Source: a virus. From it: a DNA stretch of 26,234 nt. The first letter of the stretch is position 1. Each line of letters begins with the position of its first letter. The notes beneath the pieces were generated by a model. The model was given only the letters and a program-made list of their open reading frames with translations, was not told the origin of the DNA and ran no database searches. Of the stretch, positions 6,520 to 15,433 are shown in pieces. A program made the position numbers and the translations under genes. Location: IMG/VR virus record IMGVR_UViG_3300049491_000021, positions 1 through 26,234 of that record. The stretch is one strand, 5' to 3'.

Positions 6520-9500
6520 GTGGCCACCCATACCTTCCAGATTGTCGTCACCCAGTCCGGCGCTCAGGCGACGGCGGCTGCGATTGGTCAGGTCGGTGCT
6601 TCCGCTCAGAAGTCAGCCAGCGCACTTCAGTTCTTTCGGCAGGCCCTCGTCGTGGCGTCTACCATCCGAGCGGCCACTGGACTCGTGGACATCATCGACG
6701 CAGCGACTCGCATGGACAACCGTCTGCGTGTGGCCACGAAGTCCTTGGAAGAGTTCAACAGGGCTCAGCAGTTCGTCTCTCAGATTTCCCGGCAGACTCG
6801 TACCGACATTGAAGGCAACGCGATCACCTATGCTCGTCTCCTTCGTTCGACCGAAGGTCTCGGCTACTCGACGGAATACCTTGAGAAGGTCATGAAGGGC
6901 CTCGCCCTGTCTGTCAAGGTCGGTGGCGCAACCTCCATGGAAGCTCGAAACTCCATGATTCAGTTCACGCAGTCTCTCGCGTCCGGCGCGCTGCGTGGTG
7001 ACGAGCTTCGTTCCGTGGCCGAGCAGTTGCCCGCCCTTGCTACCGCAATCGGTAAGGAGTTCGGCATCAGCGGTGGTCAGTTGATCGCATTTGCCAAGGC
7101 CAACCCCGGCATCCTTGAGACCGAGCGTGTCATCAAGGCCGTGGCTGCTGCCGCGCCTGAACTTCAGAAGGAGTTCGACAAGACTCTGCCGACTATCGAA
7201 GAGGGGTTCATCGCCATCAAGACCGGCGCTATTGAGATGTTCGGTGAAATCAATCGTGGCACCGGCATCTTCGGTGGTCTCAGCCGTGCGCTTACTTTCA
7301 TGGGCAACAACTTGAACCTCGTGGTCGTGGCTGCTGCTGCCCTCGTGGCTGTTCGGTACGCGGCCACCATGGCTGGATGGATTGGTGCTTCGTCTAATGC
7401 TGTCGGTGCATTCATCTCGCTCGCGGGTGGTGTGCGTTCGCTGACGAGTGCCATGGCCCTCATGCAGGCTGCCTTCCTGATCAACCCCATCACTGTGTGG
7501 GTTGCGGCCATTGCGGCTGCGGGTGTTGCGCTGGTCGGGTTCTACAATACCGTGCCTGCCGTGAAGCGCGCGGTTGATGGTCTCTACACTGCCTTCATCA
7601 CCATCGTGGATGTCTACTTCAAGATGGTCTCTGCCATTGGTGACTCGCTGCCCTCTTGGTTCACGTTCTCGAATGTGATGGAGGCTGTCGGCAAGACCAT
7701 TGCCCTGCTCATCGCGGCATTCACCAACGTCATCACGTTCGCCTTCGTGCCCTTCGTGGTCGGTGCTGAGGTCGTGGCACGTGTACTGAATGCCCTTGGA
7801 CTCGCTTCAAACGAGACGGTCCATAACATGGCTGTGGCTCGCACGGAAATAGTCAGCTATGCGCAGAGCCTGCTCGACGGCGGTAAGGCTGCGAATGATG
7901 CAGGCACGGCGGTGAGGGGTGCAAGCGATAGCATCGTAGGCATGATCAATCCGTTGGTTAGTGCCAAGTCTGGCACTGATGCGGCCAAGGCATCTGCTGC
8001 TTCTTTGGCCGACGAAATCAAGAAGGTCGATGAGGGTTATCGGATTGCGGGTGAGCGCTTCACCGGCTTTGCAACCACCATCCCTTCCTCGGTTGATGGC
8101 TTCAACAACCTCGCGCGTGTCACCAAGGACTGGGAGAAGTACACCACGGACGCAGGTACGGCGGTGACCAACACGGCTTCCGCATCCACGGCTGCCAAGG
8201 CCCCGACCGACCAGCTTGGCGGGTCCATGAGCAACGTGAACAAGCAGGCATCCGGCGCGGCCACTGCCTCGCGCACGTTGGCTTTTGCAATGCAGTCCAG
8301 CGCAGAGTCCTCGACCACCGCTGCAAAACAGGTGAAGGAGTTCGCTGACTTCATGGCTCAGTTGAACCCTCTCATGGTGGCTGCCAAGGCTGCTGGTGAG
8401 GCTGCTGCCGCTGGTTTCAATGCGGCTGGCAATGCGGCCAATGATTCGTCTGCTGGCATCCGCAACCTTGCGGCGGCCTATCGTGAGCTTGCAGCGGCCA
8501 AGGCAGCGGCTGGCTCTGGTGGTTCGGGCAGCGGCTCGGGTAGTGCTCCTGTCGAGGCGCGCGCAGGTGGTGGCCCGGTGCTTTCCGGCAGCACCTATCT
8601 CGTTGGTGAGAAGGGTCCCGAACTGTTCACCGCTGGTGCAACCGGCAACATCATTCCGAACCATGCGCTTCAGTCGAACGGCACGACCGCCGCTAACGAC
8701 AACACTGTGCTCATCGTCAAGGCCATCAACCGCATGGCCAATGCTGTCGTGGCCAGCAACAAGGTTGCCGCGTCCGCCAACAATCAGGTGGCTCAGGAGA
8801 TTGCTGTCCAGAATGACAACAGTACCAAGATGCTCAGGAACTCGGCTGTTGCTTATCAGAACTCTCAGTCCTTCAAGGGCACAGGGTACTCGGCGGAGGG
8901 CCGTTCTTTTGAAAATGACCCGAACTTCAACTGGTTGTCCTACGGCGAGGGCCAGCTTCAGTATGGTGCTAACTACCATGTTGGCACAGATGAGTTCGGT
9001 GACCAGAAGTACGCCAACCCGGAAGACTATTCAAAGTGGATGAAAGCCAACAAGGTTCTTGCTGGTGACGAAGCATACCGTGCGAGCACTAAAATGGCCA
9101 ACGGTACCTTTGGTGGGATGGCTGGATACTCTGGCACCTTCGATCCCAACAAGCCGTATGATGAGGAATCCTTGCGTGAAAAGTCCAAGCTGGCTATGCT
9201 TGAGGCATCTTTGGAGCGCTATGGACTTGATGCCTTTGCATACAGCAACATCGACATTCTCGGGATGATTGAAGATCAGAAAAAGGTTGTGGCTTTCCTT
9301 GCGGAGAAGTCTGATACTGCGGTCGCAAAGCTCAAGGAATATCGTGATGCTGGTGAGAACTATAACCAGTTTCAGGCTGCCTTGCCGGAGATGATGAAGG
9401 TCGCGTCCAAGATTCAGGACTTCCAGACCCTGACCCCCATGCAGGGTGGCAAGGACTACGGCAGCAATGACCCGTATGGCCTCGGCAACGCGCCGCGCCC

Positions 9501-9684
9501 GGAACCGGAAGCCATGGAAGCAATGCAGGGTGCCAAGGGCACGGGTGCGCAGGACAACCGTGTGCAAGTCTCCATGACGGTCAACACGCCGAACGCGGAG
9601 AGCTTCCGTGCGAACAAGGCTCAGCTTGAGTCTCAGGTGGCCAGCATGGTTGACCGCGCAAATCGAAGGGCAGGTAGGCGATGA
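6520..9684 (+). CDS. Tape measure protein
   Basis: This encodes 1054 residues from a GTG start at 6520, with GAAGGAA upstream. It should set tail length and sit inside the tail tube until DNA ejection. The first 200 residues match the tape-measure domain: a small N-terminal strand region, then MDNRLRVATKSLEEFNRAQQFV, a LLRSTEGLGYSTE segment and QSLASGALRGDELRSVAEQLPALA. Hydrophobic segments lie near residues 263-290, 318-343 and 393-416, as expected for a protein that reaches the host membrane. An Ala/Ser/Thr-rich helical region follows. At about 700-730 is the common motif YLVGEKGPELFTAG...IIPN. At the usual 1.5 angstrom per residue the tail would be near 158 nm (inference). It lies directly after the chaperone genes and overlaps the next start by 4 nt. 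Confidence 0.9.
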   Translation: MATHTFQIVVTQSGAQATAAAIGQVGASAQKSASALQFFRQALVVASTIRAATGLVDIIDAATRMDNRLRVATKSLEEFNRAQQFVSQISRQTRTDIEGNAITYARLLRSTEGLGYSTEYLEKVMKGLALSVKVGGATSMEARNSMIQFTQSLASGALRGDELRSVAEQLPALATAIGKEFGISGGQLIAFAKANPGILETERVIKAVAAAAPELQKEFDKTLPTIEEGFIAIKTGAIEMFGEINRGTGIFGGLSRALTFMGNNLNLVVVAAAALVAVRYAATMAGWIGASSNAVGAFISLAGGVRSLTSAMALMQAAFLINPITVWVAAIAAAGVALVGFYNTVPAVKRAVDGLYTAFITIVDVYFKMVSAIGDSLPSWFTFSNVMEAVGKTIALLIAAFTNVITFAFVPFVVGAEVVARVLNALGLASNETVHNMAVARTEIVSYAQSLLDGGKAANDAGTAVRGASDSIVGMINPLVSAKSGTDAAKASAASLADEIKKVDEGYRIAGERFTGFATTIPSSVDGFNNLARVTKDWEKYTTDAGTAVTNTASASTAAKAPTDQLGGSMSNVNKQASGAATASRTLAFAMQSSAESSTTAAKQVKEFADFMAQLNPLMVAAKAAGEAAAAGFNAAGNAANDSSAGIRNLAAAYRELAAAKAAAGSGGSGSGSGSAPVEARAGGGPVLSGSTYLVGEKGPELFTAGATGNIIPNHALQSNGTTAANDNTVLIVKAINRMANAVVASNKVAASANNQVAQEIAVQNDNSTKMLRNSAVAYQNSQSFKGTGYSAEGRSFENDPNFNWLSYGEGQLQYGANYHVGTDEFGDQKYANPEDYSKWMKANKVLAGDEAYRASTKMANGTFGGMAGYSGTFDPNKPYDEESLREKSKLAMLEASLERYGLDAFAYSNIDILGMIEDQKKVVAFLAEKSDTAVAKLKEYRDAGENYNQFQAALPEMMKVASKIQDFQTLTPMQGGKDYGSNDPYGLGNAPRPEPEAMEAMQGAKGTGAQDNRVQVSMTVNTPNAESFRANKAQLESQVASMVDRANRRAGRR

Positions 9685-10280
9685 TTATTGACGCAGTAAG
9701 GATGCCGGTGGATGTTGAGCGCGGTGTGCGCGGCGGTCCTCAGTTCAGCACCATCGTGAACCGCACTGATGGCGGCAGCCTCGTGACGAATCAGAACTGG
9801 AGCTATCCGCTCTATCGCGGACAGATCGGATACGGCATTCAGTCGAAGGACAACCTTCGTGATGTCATCAAGTTTTTCTATGCGCGCCGTGGCCGTCTGC
9901 GTGGCTTCCTGTTCCGTGATTGGTCGGACTACCAGTTCGACGGCGAGACGCTTGGCACCGGCAATGGAGCTACGGTGGACTTCTCGTGCATCAGGTACTA
10001 CGCCGATGACGTGCTGCCCTTCACGCGCCCCATCAAGCGCCCCATTGAGTCGACTCTGGTAGTCTATGATAACGGCGTGGCCGTGTCTGAGTCCTTGTGG
10101 TCCCTCATCACGGGCGGTATCATCCGCTTCAGCATCGCTCCACTCAATGGCCACGTCATCACGTTGCAGGGTGAGTTCGACATCCCGTGTCACTTCGCGT
10201 CCGATACTCTCGACGTGGAAATGGAAATCTGGAATGCAGGCTCCATCCCCAACATTCCAATCGAAGAGGTCCGTGAATGA
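9681..10280 (+). CDS. Distal tail protein, DUF2460 (GTA gp12-like)
   Basis: This 199-residue protein has an ATG overlapping the tape-measure stop (ATGA, 9681-9684). It carries the hallmarks of DUF2460: an early RGGPQFSTIV, W-S-Y-P, then FFYARRGRLRGFLFRDWSDYQ and a C-terminal GEFDIPCHFASDTLD segment. In alphaproteobacterial gene transfer agents the homologous protein forms the distal tail ring below the tube. It begins the tail-tip series and is translationally coupled on both sides, overlapping the next gene by 4 nt. Confidence 0.85.
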   Translation: MIIDAVRMPVDVERGVRGGPQFSTIVNRTDGGSLVTNQNWSYPLYRGQIGYGIQSKDNLRDVIKFFYARRGRLRGFLFRDWSDYQFDGETLGTGNGATVDFSCIRYYADDVLPFTRPIKRPIESTLVVYDNGVAVSESLWSLITGGIIRFSIAPLNGHVITLQGEFDIPCHFASDTLDVEMEIWNAGSIPNIPIEEVRE

Positions 10281-11149
10281 GTCGTACTATCAATGCCAGC
10301 CTTCAGACTCGTCTCGATAGTGGGACGACTACTTTGTGTCACATCATCACCATAACACGCACGGATGGCACCATACTTCGTATGACAGACCATGACCAAG
10401 ATGTGGTCTTCAGCAGTAATACCTACGCGCGTGATAAGTCTCTCGCGGTTGCGGCCATCACTTCTTCGGCCAACAATGGCATTCAGGCCACGAACTGCAA
10501 TGTCATCTTCTCTGACACCGGCATTTCGGAAGTTGATATTGCGCGCGGCGTCTATGACAAGGCAGTTATCGAGTTCTCTGTGGTGGACTACGAATACCCG
10601 ACATACGGCAAACTCATCCTGCTCACCGGCATACTGTCCACCATCACGGTCACCAACCGCAAGAAGGGCCAGTTCGAAATCCGTGGCCTGCTCACACGGG
10701 GTGACACTCGCATCGGGGAATACTACTCGGCTCAGTGCCGCGCTGACCTTGGCGATAGCCGATGCCAAGTGGCTCTCGCTGCCTTCACCACCACGGGCAC
10801 GGTCAATGTGATTGACACACAGAGCAAGCTTCGCGCGACTCTTGTAGGTGACCCCGCCAATGGATTCTACACACACGGCGTCATCACCTTCACGAGTGGT
10901 GACAATGACGGCATCTCCATGGAGGTGTTGAACCAGTTCGCGTATGGTGGCGGGCAGGACTCACTCTATCTTTCGCTTCGCTTCCCATTCGACATTCAGG
11001 TGGGAGATACCTTTGAACTCGTGGCTGGTTGTGATAAGACCCTCAGCACATGCCGCGTCAAGTTCAGCAACATTGCAAATTTTCGAGGTGAGCCCTTTGT
11101 CCCCGGACCCGACTTCATCACCGACTTCCTCCAGACGGGTACTTCGTGA
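10277..11149 (+). CDS. Tail hub protein, DUF2163 (GTA gp13-like), probable Fe-S protein
   Basis: This 290-residue protein is coupled to the preceding gene by an ATGA overlap. It has the DUF2163 layout: an N-terminal LCHIITITRTDGTILRMTDHDQD, SANNGIQATNCNV, and a C-terminal half with four cysteines at about residues 154, 163, 252 and 259 (QCRADLG...RCQ and GCDKTLSTC), ending NFRGEPFVPG. In the GTA hub protein and in lambda gpL this Cys-rich C-terminal region binds an iron-sulfur cluster; the four cysteines here fit that. Role: the ring linking the distal tail to the central tip protein. Confidence 0.85.
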   Translation: MSRTINASLQTRLDSGTTTLCHIITITRTDGTILRMTDHDQDVVFSSNTYARDKSLAVAAITSSANNGIQATNCNVIFSDTGISEVDIARGVYDKAVIEFSVVDYEYPTYGKLILLTGILSTITVTNRKKGQFEIRGLLTRGDTRIGEYYSAQCRADLGDSRCQVALAAFTTTGTVNVIDTQSKLRATLVGDPANGFYTHGVITFTSGDNDGISMEVLNQFAYGGGQDSLYLSLRFPFDIQVGDTFELVAGCDKTLSTCRVKFSNIANFRGEPFVPGPDFITDFLQTGTS

Positions 11150-11561
11150 GAGGTGCCTTGAGCTTGCACGGACCTACATCGGGACACCGTGGAAGCACAA
11201 GGGCCGGTCGCATCGCGGCATAGATTGCATCGGGGTCCCCTATGTCGTGGGGAAGGAACTCGGACTGCATGACTATGACGATGCCCTCGACTACGGCAGG
11301 GTCGCTAGGAACTACGATTTCATGCGGGCCATAGCGCCGTTTGGCTTCCGGGTGAAGGACCTGAAAGACATCCAGGATGCGGACATTCTCGTCATGCGAA
11401 TCCCCATCTTCCCTCAGCATGTCGTCATGGCCAGCCACATCGGGGATATGCCCACAATCATCCACGCCAGCGTCGATGCGAGAAAGGTGGTTGAAGAGCC
11501 CCTGTCCGATAAGGTAAGAAGGATGCTCATTGCCGCCTTCAGATATAAGGGACTCGCCTAG
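11097..11561 (+). CDS. NlpC/P60-type peptidase of the tail tip (GTA gp14-like)
   Basis: The frame runs to 11561 and encodes a papain-like cell-wall peptidase. RGIDCIGVPYV supplies the nucleophilic Cys, FPQHVVM and TIIHAS supply His residues. In GTAs and related phages this enzyme opens peptidoglycan during DNA entry. The start is uncertain because no ATG lies near the expected N-terminus (RERCLELARTYIGTPW). I use the TTG at 11097, preceded 6 nt upstream by GAGGTG, giving 154 residues and a 53-nt overlap with the hub gene; a GTG at 11088 is the alternative. The neighbours on both sides are the usual partners. Confidence 0.8.
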   Translation: MSPDPTSSPTSSRRVLRERCLELARTYIGTPWKHKGRSHRGIDCIGVPYVVGKELGLHDYDDALDYGRVARNYDFMRAIAPFGFRVKDLKDIQDADILVMRIPIFPQHVVMASHIGDMPTIIHASVDARKVVEEPLSDKVRRMLIAAFRYKGLA

Positions 11562-11563
11562 CC

Positions 11564-14500
11564 ATGGTTGACATGTTCAGTGACAGCAAGACGTTTGACA
11601 GTTGGGACCTTTTCGACCTGCAAATGGACATATCCTATACCGGGTGGGTTCCCGAGGGCAATGATGTCATTGAGTTCAAGGTCATTGACCCGCCTGACGA
11701 CCGCTACATTCCGGGTTACTCTATCGTTGAAGCTGACGGCGACAAGAAGACGGTCGGTCCACGCCTCAAGGACTTGAACATCCCGTTCTCGCTCTATGGT
11801 CTGCCCATCCCCATCACGTTCGGTGTGCGCCGTCTCTATGGCAACATCCTGTGGGCCATCCCGCTTCGTGAGAACATCAAGAAGACCAAGTCAGGCGGCT
11901 CCGGTGGCCCGACCGAGAAGACTTCTGAGTACCAGTATTTTGCCACCTACGCGGTGAGCTTTGGTGTGCCCGGCAACACGGATGCCACCAAGCGTGACGT
12001 GCTTCGCGTGTGGGCGGATGGCTCGCTCATCTATGACCGGCGCGGCACGGGTCAGGTGAAAATTCAGGGCTTCAACTTTGACTTCTATCCGGCAGACCCG
12101 GCTCAGTTGCCAGACCCGACCATGGAAGCGAAGATGGGAGTGGGCATGGTTCCCGCCTTCCGTGACTTCATGTATATGGTCATCAAGGATTTGCCGGTGG
12201 CCATGTGGGGCAACCGTCCGCCTTCAATCTCTGTTGAGATTGGTGATGCGACCTCGGCCACTTACACCGTGACCAACATCTACCCGACCGCTGATGTGGC
12301 GGGTTCCCGTGGCCAGAACTTCGGCTTCGCGGATTGGAACCGTATGCTCTACTACTCGGTGCGTTCTGATGGCAGCAACACGCAGGACACCGTTCGCACG
12401 TACAACATGGCCAGCGGCACTCTCATCAACACTGCTTACTTGAACTCAAGTGACGGTGTGGGTTGGGATAACAACTCGAATCAGACGACCGAAGATGACC
12501 TCGCACATGTGAAGGGACTCCAGACAACCAGCGTTGGTGACAGTGGTGTGTCCTACATCCCGTGGCTCAATGTCATCGTGGGTATGCCGCAAGGCGGACT
12601 GGGGCGCGGCCCTGTCGTGCTCATGGACCCTCTCACGGGTGTACCCGTCAACTGGGTAGGCGCCAAGATTGGGTTCACCGGCTCGCATCAGTACCCGGCC
12701 AACACGGTCACCATTACAGATGAGTTTCAGTTCTTTCAGGGCACCATCAACTACCCGAAGTTCTATTCGGCTCAGTTGGTATACGGCCAGTACAGTGTGG
12801 ACACCTACATCTACTGCCAGTCGTTCTACAGCGGCTCGGGTATCGCGGTCCTGCACCTGAGTGGTGACACCGGCTGGCTCGACATTGCCCTCATCGAAGG
12901 TGGTCCAAACTATGACTCGTTCTGTCCGGGCACCGTGGGCTATGGCTATTCGGACATGATGATTATTGATGACCGTTACATCTATCGTCATCGCATCAAG
13001 ACCGGCGCGGGCCGTACCAAGTCTGGCGCATCGAACATCGTCACGGGGTTCACCAAGAGCCTGTGGAAGAATTGCGGCTCAGGCATCAACAATGTCTACT
13101 ACCATGCCTTCGAAGATGTCTACATCGTCTTCTTGGACAATGGCACCTGCAACAAGTATGACCCCGAGGGTGACCTGCTCGCCACGGTGAGTGCTGTTGG
13201 CAAACTGCCGCCCGCGCATGACCACTACAACTTCCTGCATGACATGTCGAACGGCTACCTCGCTTGGCAGACGGTGACTGACGGCAGCACCCACGAACTC
13301 GACATCACCTTCATGACCATCACCACGTTCACTGACACCAATTCTCAGTACAACGTGGACTCCAGCACTCGCATGTTCTCTTCCAAGATGCGTATGTTCG
13401 CAGGCATCGGGCAGGCAGGCGGGGGTGCGAATGGCACCGGCCAGACGGACAGTATGGATGACGCGCTCTCGCTGTTCTACTATGACCGTCTCGGTGATGC
13501 CCGTATGCCGCTGGCCGACTTCTTGACCGGCATGGCTCTCTACGCCGGATACCTCATCAGCGAAATCTATGTGGACCCGGAGATTGACGATGAGATTGAC
13601 GGCGCCGTCATCTCGCAGATTACTTCCTATCGCGCGGTCATCAACGCATGCTCGGCCATCTACCGCATCGACGTGATTGAGTCCGATGGGCAGGTGAAGT
13701 TCTTGCGCAAGCCTGTCGGCTACAGTGATACCGATTTCGATGTGGCCGATGGTGAGACCATGCTGCCGTCGAACAACGCGCCGGACGGTGTGAGCTTCAC
13801 GACTCGTCGTGAAGAGGAAATCGCTGTGCCTCAGCGTGTCCTGCTGCGTTACCTCGACAAGAACCTGTCGTATAATTGGTCCATGCAGTTCGCCACACGC
13901 TCGCAGTTCATCAGCACGAACGGGTCGAACGAGCAGATTACTTACGAAGTGCCCATCGCAATGACGGCGGTCGAAGCCAAGACCCTCGCCAACCGCGCGC
14001 TGTGGACTGCGTGGTCTTCGCGCGTCTCGTATGACTTCCGTCTGCCTCAGAAGTTTTTCAAGGTGGAGCCGGGTGACGTGGGCTCGGTCATCATCGGCTC
14101 GTTGACATACACCTTGAAGGCGGCTGAGGTCACCTACAACAACGACTTCTCCGTAGGTATCCGTGGCACCAGCTTCCAGTCTGATGAGGCAGTCGAGTTC
14201 AACGCTGACGCAGGCAATGGATACACGCAGCAGATTCCGTTCGACCTCGGCGGCGACCTCTACATCCTTGACATCCCGTTGCTCAAGTCGAACCATGACT
14301 TGGCTTACACCAGCCAGTTCACACTCTACCTGCACCTGAGTCCCATCCTGAAGACCACGGCATGGATGGGTGCCAGTGCATACCTGTCCATCCTGACCAC
14401 TCCGTTCTATGAGGCAGTGGCCAACACGAATGAAGGCTGCGTCTCCGTGGCGTTGACCATCCCGACCGTGCCGGACTCTTTGCTCCAGACGGACAAATTG

Positions 14501-15424
14501 AACTCCTTCGACGTGATTGTGAGGGCGGGCGATGAGACCCTGTTGGCAAGCTGCACCGAGTCTGATTTGCTGGACGGCGCGAACCTCGCTGCCTATGGGG
14601 CCAATGGCCGTTGGGAACTCATCCAGTACATGACGGTGACTGAGAACGTGGATGGCTCCTACACACTGTCCAACCTCGTGCGCGCTCGCAACGGTACGGA
14701 CTATGCCGTCGATGGCCACAAGGTGGGTGACACTCTCATCCTCATCGGTGAACTGTTTACGGACCTCGTGCCGATGGCAATCACGAATGTGGAAAGCTCG
14801 CTGCGATACAAGGCGGTCGGGCCGACTCAGTCTGAGGCTGCCATCAACAGCAAGACGGTGGCCTTGCATGGGTATGGAGCCCTGCCGTGGGTTCCTACTG
14901 TGCCGACCATCACTCGCTCCATCAGCGCGTTGACCGGCAACATCACCATCGACTGGGAGCGCCGTGGCCGCAACATCCTTCACTTGCAGGATGGTACGGA
15001 TGCCGTCGCGCTGCCCACCAATGACGAGGACAACTACCTCGTGACCATCTACCGCTGGCCGTACTACACGTGGGCCTTCAGTGCTGGCCTGTGGCGTCCG
15101 ACGCTGGTTGAGGGCACGGGTGTGGAGTATGTCGTCACAGGGGCCTCCAGCCTCACGCTGAGCCTTGCGCAGATTCGTACTGCCGAACTTTACGAGTTCG
15201 AAGTTCCCGATGACTTGGGCGATTCCGGCTCGGCGTTCACTGCTCAGGCTGGCAGTTATATCTCGGAAAACGCTGATGCAAATGAGCTTGTAGCCGATAT
15301 TGGATACAGCGAGTTTGCGTCTTTCAAGTACCTTGACATCATGGTACAACAGGCCACTAGCCTTGCTACGGCAAGCGGCTATGGACCGGGTCGCATCACT
15401 CGCGTCACGATTCAGGACACGTAA
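11564..15424 (+). CDS. Large tail-tip / central fibre protein (GTA gp15 / Phage-tail_3 type)
   Basis: This 1286-residue protein starts 2 nt after the peptidase gene and is the likely counterpart of the GTA 'megatron' or lambda gpJ, forming the tip that touches the host and guides DNA. The N-terminal 240 residues include PFSLYGLPIPITFGVRRLYGN. Residues about 245-620 are rich in Tyr/Trp/Gly with repeated beta motifs and look like an inserted propeller-like domain. Residues about 625-880 carry the Phage-tail_3 pattern: DFLTGMALYAGY, DVIESDGQVKFL, VPQRVLLRYLD, YDFRLPQKFFKVEPGDVG. The C-terminal 400 residues are beta-sandwich-like (TVPTITRSISALTGNITIDWERRGR). There is no strong ribosome-binding site, so coupling with the preceding gene is probable. 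Confidence 0.8.
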   Translation: MVDMFSDSKTFDSWDLFDLQMDISYTGWVPEGNDVIEFKVIDPPDDRYIPGYSIVEADGDKKTVGPRLKDLNIPFSLYGLPIPITFGVRRLYGNILWAIPLRENIKKTKSGGSGGPTEKTSEYQYFATYAVSFGVPGNTDATKRDVLRVWADGSLIYDRRGTGQVKIQGFNFDFYPADPAQLPDPTMEAKMGVGMVPAFRDFMYMVIKDLPVAMWGNRPPSISVEIGDATSATYTVTNIYPTADVAGSRGQNFGFADWNRMLYYSVRSDGSNTQDTVRTYNMASGTLINTAYLNSSDGVGWDNNSNQTTEDDLAHVKGLQTTSVGDSGVSYIPWLNVIVGMPQGGLGRGPVVLMDPLTGVPVNWVGAKIGFTGSHQYPANTVTITDEFQFFQGTINYPKFYSAQLVYGQYSVDTYIYCQSFYSGSGIAVLHLSGDTGWLDIALIEGGPNYDSFCPGTVGYGYSDMMIIDDRYIYRHRIKTGAGRTKSGASNIVTGFTKSLWKNCGSGINNVYYHAFEDVYIVFLDNGTCNKYDPEGDLLATVSAVGKLPPAHDHYNFLHDMSNGYLAWQTVTDGSTHELDITFMTITTFTDTNSQYNVDSSTRMFSSKMRMFAGIGQAGGGANGTGQTDSMDDALSLFYYDRLGDARMPLADFLTGMALYAGYLISEIYVDPEIDDEIDGAVISQITSYRAVINACSAIYRIDVIESDGQVKFLRKPVGYSDTDFDVADGETMLPSNNAPDGVSFTTRREEEIAVPQRVLLRYLDKNLSYNWSMQFATRSQFISTNGSNEQITYEVPIAMTAVEAKTLANRALWTAWSSRVSYDFRLPQKFFKVEPGDVGSVIIGSLTYTLKAAEVTYNNDFSVGIRGTSFQSDEAVEFNADAGNGYTQQIPFDLGGDLYILDIPLLKSNHDLAYTSQFTLYLHLSPILKTTAWMGASAYLSILTTPFYEAVANTNEGCVSVALTIPTVPDSLLQTDKLNSFDVIVRAGDETLLASCTESDLLDGANLAAYGANGRWELIQYMTVTENVDGSYTLSNLVRARNGTDYAVDGHKVGDTLILIGELFTDLVPMAITNVESSLRYKAVGPTQSEAAINSKTVALHGYGALPWVPTVPTITRSISALTGNITIDWERRGRNILHLQDGTDAVALPTNDEDNYLVTIYRWPYYTWAFSAGLWRPTLVEGTGVEYVVTGASSLTLSLAQIRTAELYEFEVPDDLGDSGSAFTAQAGSYISENADANELVADIGYSEFASFKYLDIMVQQATSLATASGYGPGRITRVTIQDT

Positions 15425-15433
15425 GGAGAGAGC

